From the NCBI GenBank assembly GCA_028711205.1, contig JAQTSP010000037.1, forward strand, positions 1 to 13,996: a DNA stretch of 13,996 nt, given 5' to 3'. Below the pieces are notes generated by a model. The model did not search any database and was not told the origin of the DNA. It saw only the letters and a list, made by a program, of their open reading frames with translations. Position numbers and translations under genes: made by a program. This stretch comes from Eubacteriales bacterium (GTDB taxonomy: Bacteria; Bacillota; Clostridia; Christensenellales; SZUA-584). This document shows, in pieces, positions 1 through 7,264 of this stretch; position 1 is the stretch's first letter; each line of letters opens with the position of its first letter.

Positions 1-386
1 GTTATCGGCGCCTTCCACGTTTTCACGGACGGTTTGACACCTTTGACAAGTATGGGCTTTCGAAACACCGTGCCGTCAAGTATCTCGCGGATCGTACCGT
101 TTGGGCTTTTCCACATCTTCTTCAAATCATATTCTTCGACGCGCTGTGCGTTTGGCGTGATCGTTGCGCACTTAACACCAACGCCGTATTTTTTTATGGC
201 TTTTGCCGCTTCCACGGTGACGCTGTCGTCCGTCAGGTTTCTCTCCGTCAGCGCAAGGTCGTAATATTCTGTATTCAGATCAATATACGGCTCTAACAGA
301 TAGTCTTTGACCATCTTCCATATGATCCGTGTCATCTCGTCACCGTCAATCTCGACCAGCGGAACGGGCATCTTAATCTTTGTCAT
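1..386 (-). CDS. icd: NADP-dependent isocitrate dehydrogenase, N-terminal part (cut by window edge)
   Basis: Converts isocitrate to 2-oxoglutarate with NADP+ in the cytoplasm, supplying 2-oxoglutarate for glutamate synthesis. The first 128 codons are present and the rest lies beyond the left edge. The N-terminus reads MTKIKMPVPLVEIDGDEMTR, followed by VKCATITPNAQRVEEY and KKMWKSPNGTIREILDGTVF. These are hallmark blocks of the eukaryotic-type (homodimeric, about 400-residue) NADP-IDH, not of the E. coli-type enzyme. KCATITPNAQR and SPNGTIRNILDGTVFR are substrate and cofactor contact regions in that family. The start is the ATG at 386, with AAGGAGA (392-398) five nt upstream. An extended -10 promoter is predicted at 505-513, giving a leader of about 110 nt. 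The upstream EF-G-like gene has the same orientation but a hairpin lies between them, so this is probably a separate unit. Confidence 0.93.
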   Translation of the reverse strand, partial: MTKIKMPVPLVEIDGDEMTRIIWKMVKDYLLEPYIDLNTEYYDLALTERNLTDDSVTVEAAKAIKKYGVGVKCATITPNAQRVEEYDLKKMWKSPNGTIREILDGTVFRKPILVKGVKPSVKTWKAPI

Positions 387-504
387 CCGAATCTCCTTAA
401 AATATATAAATTATATTATTTACTATATTACTGTTATCAATTATAAATTAACACATGCGTTACATTCTAAAGCAAAGGCCTTAAAAAAACAAGCCAATAT
501 TTGC

Positions 505-513
505 ATTATACCA
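505..513 (-). promoter_or_regulatory. Extended -10 promoter for icd
   Basis: On the minus strand this reads TGGTATAAT, a perfect TATAAT box preceded by the TGn extension. No good -35 box is seen 16-18 nt upstream, which is tolerated for extended -10 promoters. Transcription would start near 498, leaving an AT-rich leader of about 110 nt before the ATG at 386. I see no recognisable riboswitch in that leader. Confidence 0.5.
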
Positions 514-554
514 TAAATACATACAATATATGCGGATGTTTATAACAGCACAAA

Positions 555-576
555 GCCGCTCCCTTGCGGGAACGGC
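555..576 (-). terminator. Hairpin terminator after the EF-G-like gene
   Basis: The minus strand reads GCCGTTCCC-GCAA-GGGAGCGGC, a 9-bp stem with one G:U pair and a GNRA-type GCAA tetraloop, about 20 nt past the stop codon at 596. The following U tract is poor (TTTGTGCTGTT), so termination may be incomplete. On the plus strand the same hairpin is followed by CGGTTTT, but no plus-strand gene ends here. Confidence 0.55.
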
Positions 577-595
577 CGGTTTTACAGTACCTGTT

Positions 596-2674
596 TTAAG
601 CCTCTTCCGCTTCCTTCTTTGCCTGCTCTATCACTTTTTCGGCAATGTTGCCCGGCAATTCTTCATATCTGTCAAAAGTCATCCTAAACGAACCTCTCGA
701 CTGTGACATGGACCTGAGATCCGTCGCATACTTGAAGACCTCGGACAGCGGAACTTCCGCAACGACTTCCTGGTGCCCGTCAACAGGGTTCATACCGAGT
801 ATCCTTCCGCGGCGCCTGTTGATGTCTCCTATGATATCTCCCATATATTCATCAGGGATATTGACGACAAGCTTGTATATGGGTTCGAGCATGACCGGAT
901 TTGCTTCCGCGCATCCTTTTTTATACGCGAGGCTTGCGGCCACCTTGAACGCCATTTCGGACGAGTCCACAGGATGGTATGAACCGTCGTACAGTGTCGC
1001 TCTTATATTGACCATCGGGAACCCCGCTAAAACGCCTTTTGGCATGCTTTCTCTAAGTCCCTTTTCGACAGCGGGTATATATTGCCGCGGTACAACGCCG
1101 CCAACGATCTTGTCAACAAACTCAAATTCCGTTTCCGCACCGAACAGCGGCTCGAACTCGATCCATACATCGCCGAACTGGCCATGGCCGCCAGACTGTT
1201 TTTTATGCCTTCCCTGCGCCTGTACCTTTTTCTTTATCGTTTCCCTGTAGGGAACTTTGGGATCAGAAAGCTGTGCTTCAACGCCAAATTTGTTTTGGAG
1301 CTTTTTGCATATAACTTCAAGATGCAGCTCTCCAAGGCCGCTGACCAGCGTATCCGTCGTCTCAGACTGTTTCTCGACCCTGAAAGTCGGGTCTTCTTCT
1401 TCCAGCCTGTGCAGCCCTGCAAAAACTTTCTCTTCATCTCCCTGCTTTTTAGCGGATACGGCAAGAGAGATGCACGGCTCCGGGAAAACGACGTCCGGGA
1501 AAACGGCGGTGATCGTCTCTGCGCAAAGCGTTCCACCTGTATCGGTATGCTGAAGCTTTGCAAGCGCGCCGATATCGCCGGCTGCGAGCTTTTCGGTGTT
1601 CATCTGTTTTTTACCGCACATCACATATATCTGCCCGAATTTCTCATTTTTTGACGTATTACCGTTTTTAATGGTCTGCCCAAGCTCAAGCTCGCCGCCA
1701 AGTATTTTGAATACGGAGAGCTTGCCGACAAACGGGTCGGCCACCGTCTTATATACCTGTGCCGCAAACGGCTGTTTGACATCTGCTTGATATTTGATTT
1801 CTTCACCTTTTTGATTCTTCGCATTGATATTGATTGCGGCATCAGGAGATGGCATAAACGTGACAAGGTTGTCAAGAAGAAGCGAAATACCAAGATTCGG
1901 CGCGGCCGCACCGATGAACACGGGCACGACGTCACCTTCAAGTATGCCCTCTTTGAGTCCCTTCATAATATCCTCTTTTGTCAGCTCCTGGCCCTCGAAG
2001 TATTTTTCCATCAGTGCTTCATCATTTTCTGCTGCGTTTTCTATGATCGCCTCTCTCATCGAAGAGACCTTATCTTTCATATCTGACGGTATGTCGACCC
2101 CTTTGACTTTCTTACCGTCAAACTCATACGCCTTCATATCAATAATGTCAACAATGCCTTTAAACTGGAGCCCTTGGCCGATCGGAAGCTGCAATACCGT
2201 AATGCGCGTACTGTATTTTTCTTTCAGGCTGTCAACCGCCCTGTCAAAATCCACGTTCTCCTTGTCCATTTGATTGATAAAGAACGCCCTTGCCATACCC
2301 GCCCTGTCACATGCGTCCCACGCTTTCTCTGCGCCGACTGTGAGACCGTTTAAACCATTTATCAGTATAAGCGCGCTGTCGGCAAGATAATATCCCGACG
2401 TCGTGTCGCCAATAAAATCAAAATATCCCGGCGTATCAATGATATTGATCTTAGCGCCCTGCCATTCCACAGGAGCAACCGCCGAACTGATTGAGATATG
2501 CCGTTTCATCTCTTCGGGATCAAAATCCATGACTGTGTTTCCGTCTTCAGTCTTGCCTTGTCTGTCAATAGCGCCACTTAAAAAAAGCATTGCCTCCGTA
2601 AGCGTTGTCTTTCCTTCCCCGCCATGGCCTACAAAAGTAATGTTTCTAATGTCGCCCGTCTTGTAATATTTCAT
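596..2674 (-). CDS. EF-G-like translational GTPase (EF-G paralogue)
   Basis: A 692-residue, cytoplasmic, five-domain translational GTPase of the EF-G/TetM superfamily. Its P-loop, GHGGEGKT (16-23), marks the EF-G-like or EF-G2 branch; canonical EF-G has AHIDAGKT. G3 is DTPG (80-83). G4 reads NQMD (134-137) where most GTPases have NKxD. The switch I equivalent is RHISIS (58-63), where EF-G has RGITI. Domain IV shows HKKQSGGHGQFGDV, typical of EF-G. The start is set at the ATG at 2674 because GGAGGAG (2679-2685) lies 4 nt upstream. A TTG start 21 nt further out would bury that site. There are no rpsL, rpsG or tuf neighbours, so this is not the housekeeping fusA of the str operon. Its exact role (translocation backup, ribosome rescue or protection) cannot be read from sequence. 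Confidence 0.9.
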   Translation of the reverse strand: MKYYKTGDIRNITFVGHGGEGKTTLTEAMLFLSGAIDRQGKTEDGNTVMDFDPEEMKRHISISSAVAPVEWQGAKINIIDTPGYFDFIGDTTSGYYLADSALILINGLNGLTVGAEKAWDACDRAGMARAFFINQMDKENVDFDRAVDSLKEKYSTRITVLQLPIGQGLQFKGIVDIIDMKAYEFDGKKVKGVDIPSDMKDKVSSMREAIIENAAENDEALMEKYFEGQELTKEDIMKGLKEGILEGDVVPVFIGAAAPNLGISLLLDNLVTFMPSPDAAININAKNQKGEEIKYQADVKQPFAAQVYKTVADPFVGKLSVFKILGGELELGQTIKNGNTSKNEKFGQIYVMCGKKQMNTEKLAAGDIGALAKLQHTDTGGTLCAETITAVFPDVVFPEPCISLAVSAKKQGDEEKVFAGLHRLEEEDPTFRVEKQSETTDTLVSGLGELHLEVICKKLQNKFGVEAQLSDPKVPYRETIKKKVQAQGRHKKQSGGHGQFGDVWIEFEPLFGAETEFEFVDKIVGGVVPRQYIPAVEKGLRESMPKGVLAGFPMVNIRATLYDGSYHPVDSSEMAFKVAASLAYKKGCAEANPVMLEPIYKLVVNIPDEYMGDIIGDINRRRGRILGMNPVDGHQEVVAEVPLSEVFKYATDLRSMSQSRGSFRMTFDRYEELPGNIAEKVIEQAKKEAEEA

Positions 2675-2678
2675 ACTT

Positions 2679-2685
2679 CTCCTCC
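2679..2685 (-). promoter_or_regulatory. Ribosome binding site fixing the EF-G-like start
   Basis: GGAGGAG on the minus strand, 4 nt before the ATG at 2674. It decides for this start over the in-frame TTG at 2695, which would place the site inside the coding sequence. Confidence 0.8.
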
Positions 2686-2740
2686 AACGTTGCAATCAGT
2701 ATTTTTATACGAAATATACTGATTTTTATTAATTAATTTT

Positions 2741-2749
2741 ATTCTATCA
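2741..2749 (-). promoter_or_regulatory. Possible extended -10 promoter for the EF-G-like gene
   Basis: The minus strand reads TGATAGAAT, a TGn extension plus a 5/6 match to TATAAT, but without a good -35 box. It would give a leader of about 60 nt. It lies in the 180-nt AT-rich gap between divergent genes, where other AT-rich hexamers also occur, so the call is tentative. Confidence 0.35.
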
Positions 2750-2854
2750 GAAAGACTGTGAAAAATAAATAACATTTTTAAGTTTGGTATGGAAATCAAA
2801 ACGAATCTGTGTAATAATAGCATAATACACAAGTAAAATAAGGAGTACAATTTA

Positions 2855-3412
2855 ATGAGTATAATTAAGGAAAAACTAACTGACAAGCAGTTAAGAATAA
2901 TTCAGGTCATTGCCGGCATATTATGCGCCGCCGCGCTGATAGTGTCAATATATATCGTGCCGCTTATTACGTCATCGGAAAAGAACAGCATTTTCTCTTA
3001 TCTTTTCCTTGTTGTCTTTTTGATCATCATGATCGGCCGCAGAAAGATCGAAGCTAAATACCGGCTGAGGCTTAACCTTTTTGGCCTCGTTCTGATCGAC
3101 GGCCTCGTCGTCGGCATATTGATTTATGCGCTGCTGGCTTTTGGCGAGATTGACCTGGACGAAAATATTAAGATATTGATCGTCGTCGGGGTTGTTATTG
3201 CGCTTTTGATACTGGGCGTTTATCTGCCGGCAAGAAGGTACCTTAAACGCAAGGAAAGCGGCAAACTTATACCAATCAGGCTCCCCGAACCGGCTGAAGA
3301 ACCCGAACATAAAGAAGAAGACACATTAAAAGACCAGGATCCGATGACAATAGAACAGCAGATTGCCGCAATGACAAAAGAACTTGATAATAATGACGGG
3401 GATGATAAATAA
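2855..3412 (+). CDS. Uncharacterised four-helix membrane protein with acidic C-terminal tail
   Basis: I do not recognise this 185-residue protein. It has four hydrophobic segments at about 15-37, 46-61, 74-96 and 105-125. Positive clusters lie at the N-terminus (KEKLTDKQ), between helices 2 and 3 (GRRKIEAKYRLR) and after helix 4 (RRYLKRK), which predicts both ends in the cytoplasm. The tail from about 144 is rich in Glu, Asp and Pro and has no Cys/His metal site. No signal peptide cleavage site or catalytic motif is visible. The start is supported by AAGGAG ending at 2845, 9 nt before the ATG at 2855. It is the only plus-strand gene here, divergent from the EF-G-like GTPase, and is closed by the terminator at 3456-3505. 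The coding call rests on the strong RBS, the membrane pattern and the flanking terminator. Confidence 0.8.
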   Translation: MSIIKEKLTDKQLRIIQVIAGILCAAALIVSIYIVPLITSSEKNSIFSYLFLVVFLIIMIGRRKIEAKYRLRLNLFGLVLIDGLVVGILIYALLAFGEIDLDENIKILIVVGVVIALLILGVYLPARRYLKRKESGKLIPIRLPEPAEEPEHKEEDTLKDQDPMTIEQQIAAMTKELDNNDGDDK

Positions 3413-3455
3413 TCAGGGCATTTCGTTATAGACAAACAATATTTTCCCGGTAAAT

Positions 3456-3505
3456 AAAAAGCCTAAAGCTTAAACTTCAGTTGGTTTAACGTCTTTTGGC
3501 TTTTT
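3456..3505. terminator. Bidirectional intrinsic terminator between convergent genes
   Basis: The outer stem is AAAAAGCC (3456-3463) with GGCTTTTT (3498-3505). It continues through AAAG/CTTT and TTAAAC/GTTTAA, with a U:U mismatch and two bulged bases, to an 8-nt loop. The A-run on the left and T-run on the right give a U tract in both directions. It lies in the 101-nt gap between the convergent membrane-protein gene (ends 3412) and the anti-sigma-like gene (ends 3514) and can serve both. Confidence 0.85.
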
Positions 3506-3513
3506 TATATCCT

Positions 3514-4269
3514 TTATTTTATAAACGTGAATTCCACGATGCAGCCTGTATAAAGTTCGCCTTCATATGGCATATCGGCAACAATCGTTTCAAATTCTGA
3601 TAAAACCGCGTCGTCTATAACAAACGACACAACGCTGGTATCCTCTGTCTCGATGTATTCGGCCGCGATGCCGTTATCTTCAATAAATGAATCGAGTGTT
3701 TTCCGGAAACCATCTGACTGCTCTGGCGGAACGGTGAACCGGCACGCGGCGTATGACCCCGACTGCAGCGAATCCCCTGACTCAGCGCTTTCCTCGACCG
3801 ATTCCTCAGCCATTCCAAGCGCCACATCATCGCTTGCGGCCTCGTCCATGCATGCTTCTTCTTCCGTATCCGACTCTGCCTTGACCGACTCGTCTTCAGC
3901 TGAAAAAGCGATGGCCTGTTCTTCCGTTGCTTCAAACGCTGAATTAGTATCTGCGTTCCTCCCTGCCGACAAAAAGCCGGATGTTAAAATAACGCCCAGC
4001 ACCACGGCCGCTGCGACGCCGGCCGACGCATACACAAATACCGGAAACTCCCGCTTTTTTGCTTTTTTTATCGCGCCAAGCGCAAGCCCTTCTGGCGGCT
4101 GAACCTCGCCAAGACCGGACAATGCTTTTTTTATTGCGGCAGCGTCTTCAAGCTCTTTTCTGCACCGGGCGCATGTTTGAACATGCAAAAACAGCCGTTC
4201 TTTTTCGGCATTATCAAGCATATCGTCGAGATACAATTGAATATTTTCTTTTGCCGTTTGACAATCCAT
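3514..4269 (-). CDS. Zinc-finger (HC2/ZAS-type) anti-sigma-like membrane protein
   Basis: A 251-residue single-pass protein. The N-terminal 45 residues carry a putative anti-sigma zinc finger with C3-x25-H29-x3-C33-x2-C36 (HVQTCARC), the pattern of ZAS-domain anti-sigma factors. A basic stretch (KKAKKRE) precedes one membrane helix at about 75-100. A very acidic Ser/Glu/Asp-rich linker (about 105-170) leads to an 80-residue C-terminal domain (about 171-251, starting SYAACRFTVPPEQ) that should face outside. In form this domain resembles the extracellular part of DUF4349-like proteins, but that is only an impression. Such proteins usually hold an ECF sigma factor at the membrane, but no sigma gene is adjacent. 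The Shine-Dalgarno site is weak (GGATG well upstream). A promoter is predicted at 4353-4381. The anti-sigma fold is well supported, but the partner and signal are unknown. Confidence 0.82.
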   Translation of the reverse strand: MDCQTAKENIQLYLDDMLDNAEKERLFLHVQTCARCRKELEDAAAIKKALSGLGEVQPPEGLALGAIKKAKKREFPVFVYASAGVAAAVVLGVILTSGFLSAGRNADTNSAFEATEEQAIAFSAEDESVKAESDTEEEACMDEAASDDVALGMAEESVEESAESGDSLQSGSYAACRFTVPPEQSDGFRKTLDSFIEDNGIAAEYIETEDTSVVSFVIDDAVLSEFETIVADMPYEGELYTGCIVEFTFIK

Positions 4270-4330
4270 GTCCGGTGCACATCCTCATCATACTTTTCAT
4301 TGTTATGACGCATGAATAAACTAAAAAGTT

Positions 4331-4376
4331 CCGTCAATCGTACTTTTTGAAAATTATATTACAAAAAGTATGACGG
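4331..4376. repeat. Long imperfect inverted repeat around a -10 box (operator or terminator)
   Basis: The left arm is CCGTCA-atcg-TACTTTTTG (4331-4349) and the right arm is CAAAAAGTA-TGACGG (4362-4376). Together they give 15 paired bases, a 4-nt bulge and a 12-nt AT loop. The loop holds the predicted TATAAT of the anti-sigma-like gene. On the minus strand the hairpin is followed by AACTTTTT, so it could also terminate transcription from the SRAP remnant. The sequence alone does not separate operator from terminator. Confidence 0.7.
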
Positions 4377-4381
4377 CACAA
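4353..4381 (-). promoter_or_regulatory. Predicted sigma-A promoter of the anti-sigma-like gene
   Basis: On the minus strand, TTGTGC (4376-4381) is followed by a 17-nt spacer and a perfect TATAAT (4353-4358). The start point would fall near 4346, giving a leader of about 77 nt that carries one arm of the surrounding inverted repeat. Confidence 0.5.
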
Positions 4382-4483
4382 CAAAAAAGTTTGTGAATAA
4401 ACATGATTTGATTGATTGATTGCCGGTGTGACGGATACTATCATACGGCGGTTTTATCGAGCCGTCCTGTCAATCCGCATATT

Positions 4484-5004
4484 TTATGCATCAGCCCTGA
4501 GCTTTGGAACGATCAGCGGCATGCGGTCATGGAGCTCTTTCATGTGTTCGTTCGCAGGCGCTGTGATGATCACGAAATGATTTTTCTTTTCTGCGCTCCC
4601 AAAGAACGAATTATAGAGACCCGCGAGATAAAAAAAATCCTCGCCCGCCGGTTTGATCATAAACTTTTGCTTTTTACCGTTGTGCGCCGCCCATTCAAAA
4701 AACCCCGTGCAGGCAAAGAGGCATTTTTTATCAAACATGCTTCTTTGAAACAGGGGCTTCCCCAGCACCGTTTCGATCCGCGCGTTGATGATAAGCCTTT
4801 TATTGTACGGATATCCCCACGACATCACACTGGCGCGGCTCCCCTCTTTTGTCTGCGCGATGACCGCCGCGTTCTCGGACGGAAAAACCTCCCCGACTTT
4901 TACTTCCCCGCGGCGTCGCTCCCAAGGTTGTCGGCAATATCCTCCAGTATTTTTCTTGCTTCGTATATCTCCGCGATATCATCAAAAGCGTACCGGCCGC
5001 ACAT
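4484..5004 (-). pseudogene. SRAP/HMCES-family (YedK-like) gene broken by a frameshift
   Basis: SRAP proteins form a thiazolidine crosslink with abasic sites in single-stranded DNA through Cys2. The first frame begins MCGRYAFDDIAEIYEARK at 5004 and stops at TAA 4900-4902 after 34 codons. The reading continues in another frame as VKVGEVFPSENAAVI, then SWGYPYN, INARIETV, ACTGFFEW and ELHDRMPLIVP. These hold the family's Asn, Glu and His active-site blocks, so all key residues survive but in different frames. One missing base near 4900 explains the break. The second frame stops at 4484, about 30-50 residues short of usual length. A third frame down to 4441 reads LMHKICGLTGRL, which resembles the usual C-terminus, suggesting a second lesion. 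The RBS is weak. The gene starts 40 nt after nrdJ and was probably co-transcribed with it. A sequencing error is the alternative. Confidence 0.8.
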
Positions 5005-5044
5005 TTCAATCTTCTTATTATTTATGAGAAAACCATCGCTTCTT

Positions 5045-7225
5045 CTAGCCGCACTTCGAATATCCACATGACCGGCATACGACACAGCCGCCCTCATGCT
5101 CAAGCTGTGATGCACAATCAGGGCACTTGCCGCCGGCAATACCGGCCGGCGCATCGTCGATGTCACAGTCTGTACTGCGCAGCGCGACGACACGCTCCAA
5201 AACGCGTCCGATCGCGTCCGGGCAGGACAGCACCTTGAGGCCTTTTTGCTTGATCGTCGAATGGCACCGTATGCCGCGGAGCTGCTCGATGACGCTTTGC
5301 ACGTCGATGCCGGAACGCAGCGCCGTCGACACAAGGCGGCTGGTCGCCTCCGATTGCGCCGGACATCCGCCCGCACGCCCCACGTTCGTAAACACCTCGC
5401 AAATGCCGTTGTCGTCATAATTGACGGTCACATAAAGGTTGCCGCACCCGATCCGGATCTTCTGCGTGATCCCCTGTGTGACCTCGGGCCGGTCTCTCGG
5501 CACGCGTTTTTCATCATCATCTGTCTCTTTTTCTGTTTTACCGACGCTGAGCACCTGGCCCGCGCGGCTGCCGTCCCTATAGATCGTAACGCCTTTCAGG
5601 CCAAGGCGATAGGCCAGGTCGTACGCGGCGCGCACATCGTTTTTGCCGGCGCTTGACGGAAAATTGACGGTCTTTGACACGGCGTTGTCCGTCGACTCCT
5701 GAAACGCGCTCTGCATTCTGATATGGAACTCTGGCGCGATATCATGCGCGGTCACAAACACGTTCTGTATGTCGTTCGGTACATTCTCCACTCCGTGCAG
5801 CGACCCTTTCTCCGCAATCTCACGCATCAGCGCCTGGCTGTAAAATCCTTTTTCTTTCGCGGTTTTCTCAAAATACGGATGGACCTCGATCAGCTTGTCG
5901 TCGTCCATCACGTTTCTGACGTAGGATATCGCGAATACGGGCTCTATACCGCTCGAAACACCGGCTATAATTGAAATCGTGCCTGTGGGCGCGATCGTGG
6001 TAACGGTGGCGTTCCGCATATGCAGGGCGCCCTGCTCCTTGTACACACTTTGGTCAAACAGCGGAAAGCTGCCGCGGACAGCGCCAAGGTCACGGGACGC
6101 CTGCCGCGCCTTTTGCTGTATAAACGCCATCAGTGCGCGCGCGGTCTTTATGCCTTCTTCAGTGTTGTACGGTATGCCAAGCTGGTACAGCATGTCAGAA
6201 AAGCCCATCACGCCAAGCCCGATCTTGCGCATGCTTTTTGTCGTCTTTTCGATGATCTCGAGGGGGTATTTGTTGATGTCGATGACGTTGTCTAATAAAT
6301 GTACCGCTGTTTCAACCGTTTTGCCGAGCGCAGCGTAATCGATCGATCCGTCTCTGATAAAGGCGTTCAGATTGATCGACCCCAGGTTGCAGCTTTCATA
6401 CGGCAGCAGCGGCTGTTCTCCGCACGGGTTCGTGCTTTCGATCTCTCCGGCCGAAGGTACCGGGTTATCTTTGTTGATTCGGTCAAGGAACACGATGCCG
6501 GGCTCTCCGTTCTGCCAGGCCATGTCTATGATCGTGTCATAAACGTCTCCTGCGCTCAGGCTGTCCGTGATTTCACCGGTCGACGGGTCGATCAGGTCAT
6601 AATCCTTACCCGCAAGCATGGCCTGCATGAATGCCTCCGTCAGGCCGACGCTGAGGTTGAAGTTGTTAAGCTGCCCCGGGTCGCTCTTGCACGTGATAAA
6701 ATCCATGATATCCGGATGGTCGACGCGCAGTATGCCCATGTTCGCGCCGCGGCGCGTGCCGCCCTGTTTGACCGCCTCGGTCGACGCGTTGAATACTTTC
6801 ATAAAGCTGATGGGGCCGCTGGCGACGCCGCCCGTCGAGTTGACGCTTGCGCCGTCAGGACGTATGCGTGAAAAAGAAAATCCCGTACCGCCACCGCTTT
6901 TGTGTATCATCGCGGCGTTTTTCAGCGAATCGAAAATATCTTCCATGCTGTCTTCAATAGGCAGCACAAAACACGCAGAAAGCTGCCCCAGCTCGCGCCC
7001 CGCGTTCATCAGCGTCGGAGAATTCGGAAGGAACAGAAGGTTTGACATCATGTCATAAAAAGCCTGTTCCGTTTTTTTGACATCGCCGCCGTATCTTTCG
7101 TCCGCCGACGCGATTGTGCGCGCGACGCGACGCAGCATATCCTCCGGCCGCTCACATATGCCTTTATCGTCTTTTTTCAGATATCGCCGCTCAAGGACGA
7201 CTCTTGCGTTGTCTGTGATAATCAT
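5045..7225 (-). CDS. nrdJ: Adenosylcobalamin-dependent (class II) ribonucleotide reductase
   Basis: Reduces ribonucleotides to deoxyribonucleotides using a B12-derived radical, independent of oxygen. The protein has 726 residues. The active-site loop NPCGE (266-270) holds the thiyl Cys268 with Asn266 and Glu270. The redox Cys pair is Cys85 (SACFVLP) and Cys279 (YESCNLGS), with the Cys268-Cys279 spacing of T. maritima-type NrdJ. APTGTISIIAGVSSGIEP is the usual phosphate-binding region. A TSCPD-type domain covers about 595-680. The last 29 residues carry CPDC, CVVCRSC and a final KCG, a zinc-ribbon or thiol-relay tail. There is no N-terminal ATP-cone. The ATG at 7225 has AAGGGGG (7231-7237) 5 nt upstream. 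The promoter and NrdR-like boxes at 7240-7293 predict NrdR control. Confidence 0.97.
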   Translation of the reverse strand: MIITDNARVVLERRYLKKDDKGICERPEDMLRRVARTIASADERYGGDVKKTEQAFYDMMSNLLFLPNSPTLMNAGRELGQLSACFVLPIEDSMEDIFDSLKNAAMIHKSGGGTGFSFSRIRPDGASVNSTGGVASGPISFMKVFNASTEAVKQGGTRRGANMGILRVDHPDIMDFITCKSDPGQLNNFNLSVGLTEAFMQAMLAGKDYDLIDPSTGEITDSLSAGDVYDTIIDMAWQNGEPGIVFLDRINKDNPVPSAGEIESTNPCGEQPLLPYESCNLGSINLNAFIRDGSIDYAALGKTVETAVHLLDNVIDINKYPLEIIEKTTKSMRKIGLGVMGFSDMLYQLGIPYNTEEGIKTARALMAFIQQKARQASRDLGAVRGSFPLFDQSVYKEQGALHMRNATVTTIAPTGTISIIAGVSSGIEPVFAISYVRNVMDDDKLIEVHPYFEKTAKEKGFYSQALMREIAEKGSLHGVENVPNDIQNVFVTAHDIAPEFHIRMQSAFQESTDNAVSKTVNFPSSAGKNDVRAAYDLAYRLGLKGVTIYRDGSRAGQVLSVGKTEKETDDDEKRVPRDRPEVTQGITQKIRIGCGNLYVTVNYDDNGICEVFTNVGRAGGCPAQSEATSRLVSTALRSGIDVQSVIEQLRGIRCHSTIKQKGLKVLSCPDAIGRVLERVVALRSTDCDIDDAPAGIAGGKCPDCASQLEHEGGCVVCRSCGYSKCG

Positions 7226-7239
7226 AATATCCCCCTTGT

Positions 7240-7255
7240 ACCCATCATAATGTGG
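7240..7255. promoter_or_regulatory. Second, degenerate NrdR box upstream of nrdJ
   Basis: ACCCATCATAATGTGG matches 11 of 16 positions of the NrdR-box consensus acaCwAtATaTwGtgt. It starts exactly 31 bp from the stronger box at 7271. NrdR sites usually occur in pairs about three helical turns apart, and the spacing is the main support. It would lie just downstream of the predicted start point. Confidence 0.5.
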
Positions 7256-7264
7256 TAGATATAT

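Noticed and set aside
481..504. Imperfect GCAAA...TTTGC hairpin in the icd leader
   Set aside because: It needs several bulges and has no conserved riboswitch or T-box features.
645..1654. Several long plus-strand frames opposite the EF-G-like gene
   Set aside because: The minus-strand EF-G-like protein has conserved motifs throughout. The plus-strand frames overlap each other and have no start signals.
2781..2826. Plus-strand promoter for the membrane protein (TTGGTA, CATAAT)
   Set aside because: The -10-like boxes do not have a -35 at 16-18 nt. A promoter must exist, but I cannot place it.
4404..4421. Short GATT tetranucleotide repeat
   Set aside because: There are only three to four units in an AT-rich gap, so this is probably chance.
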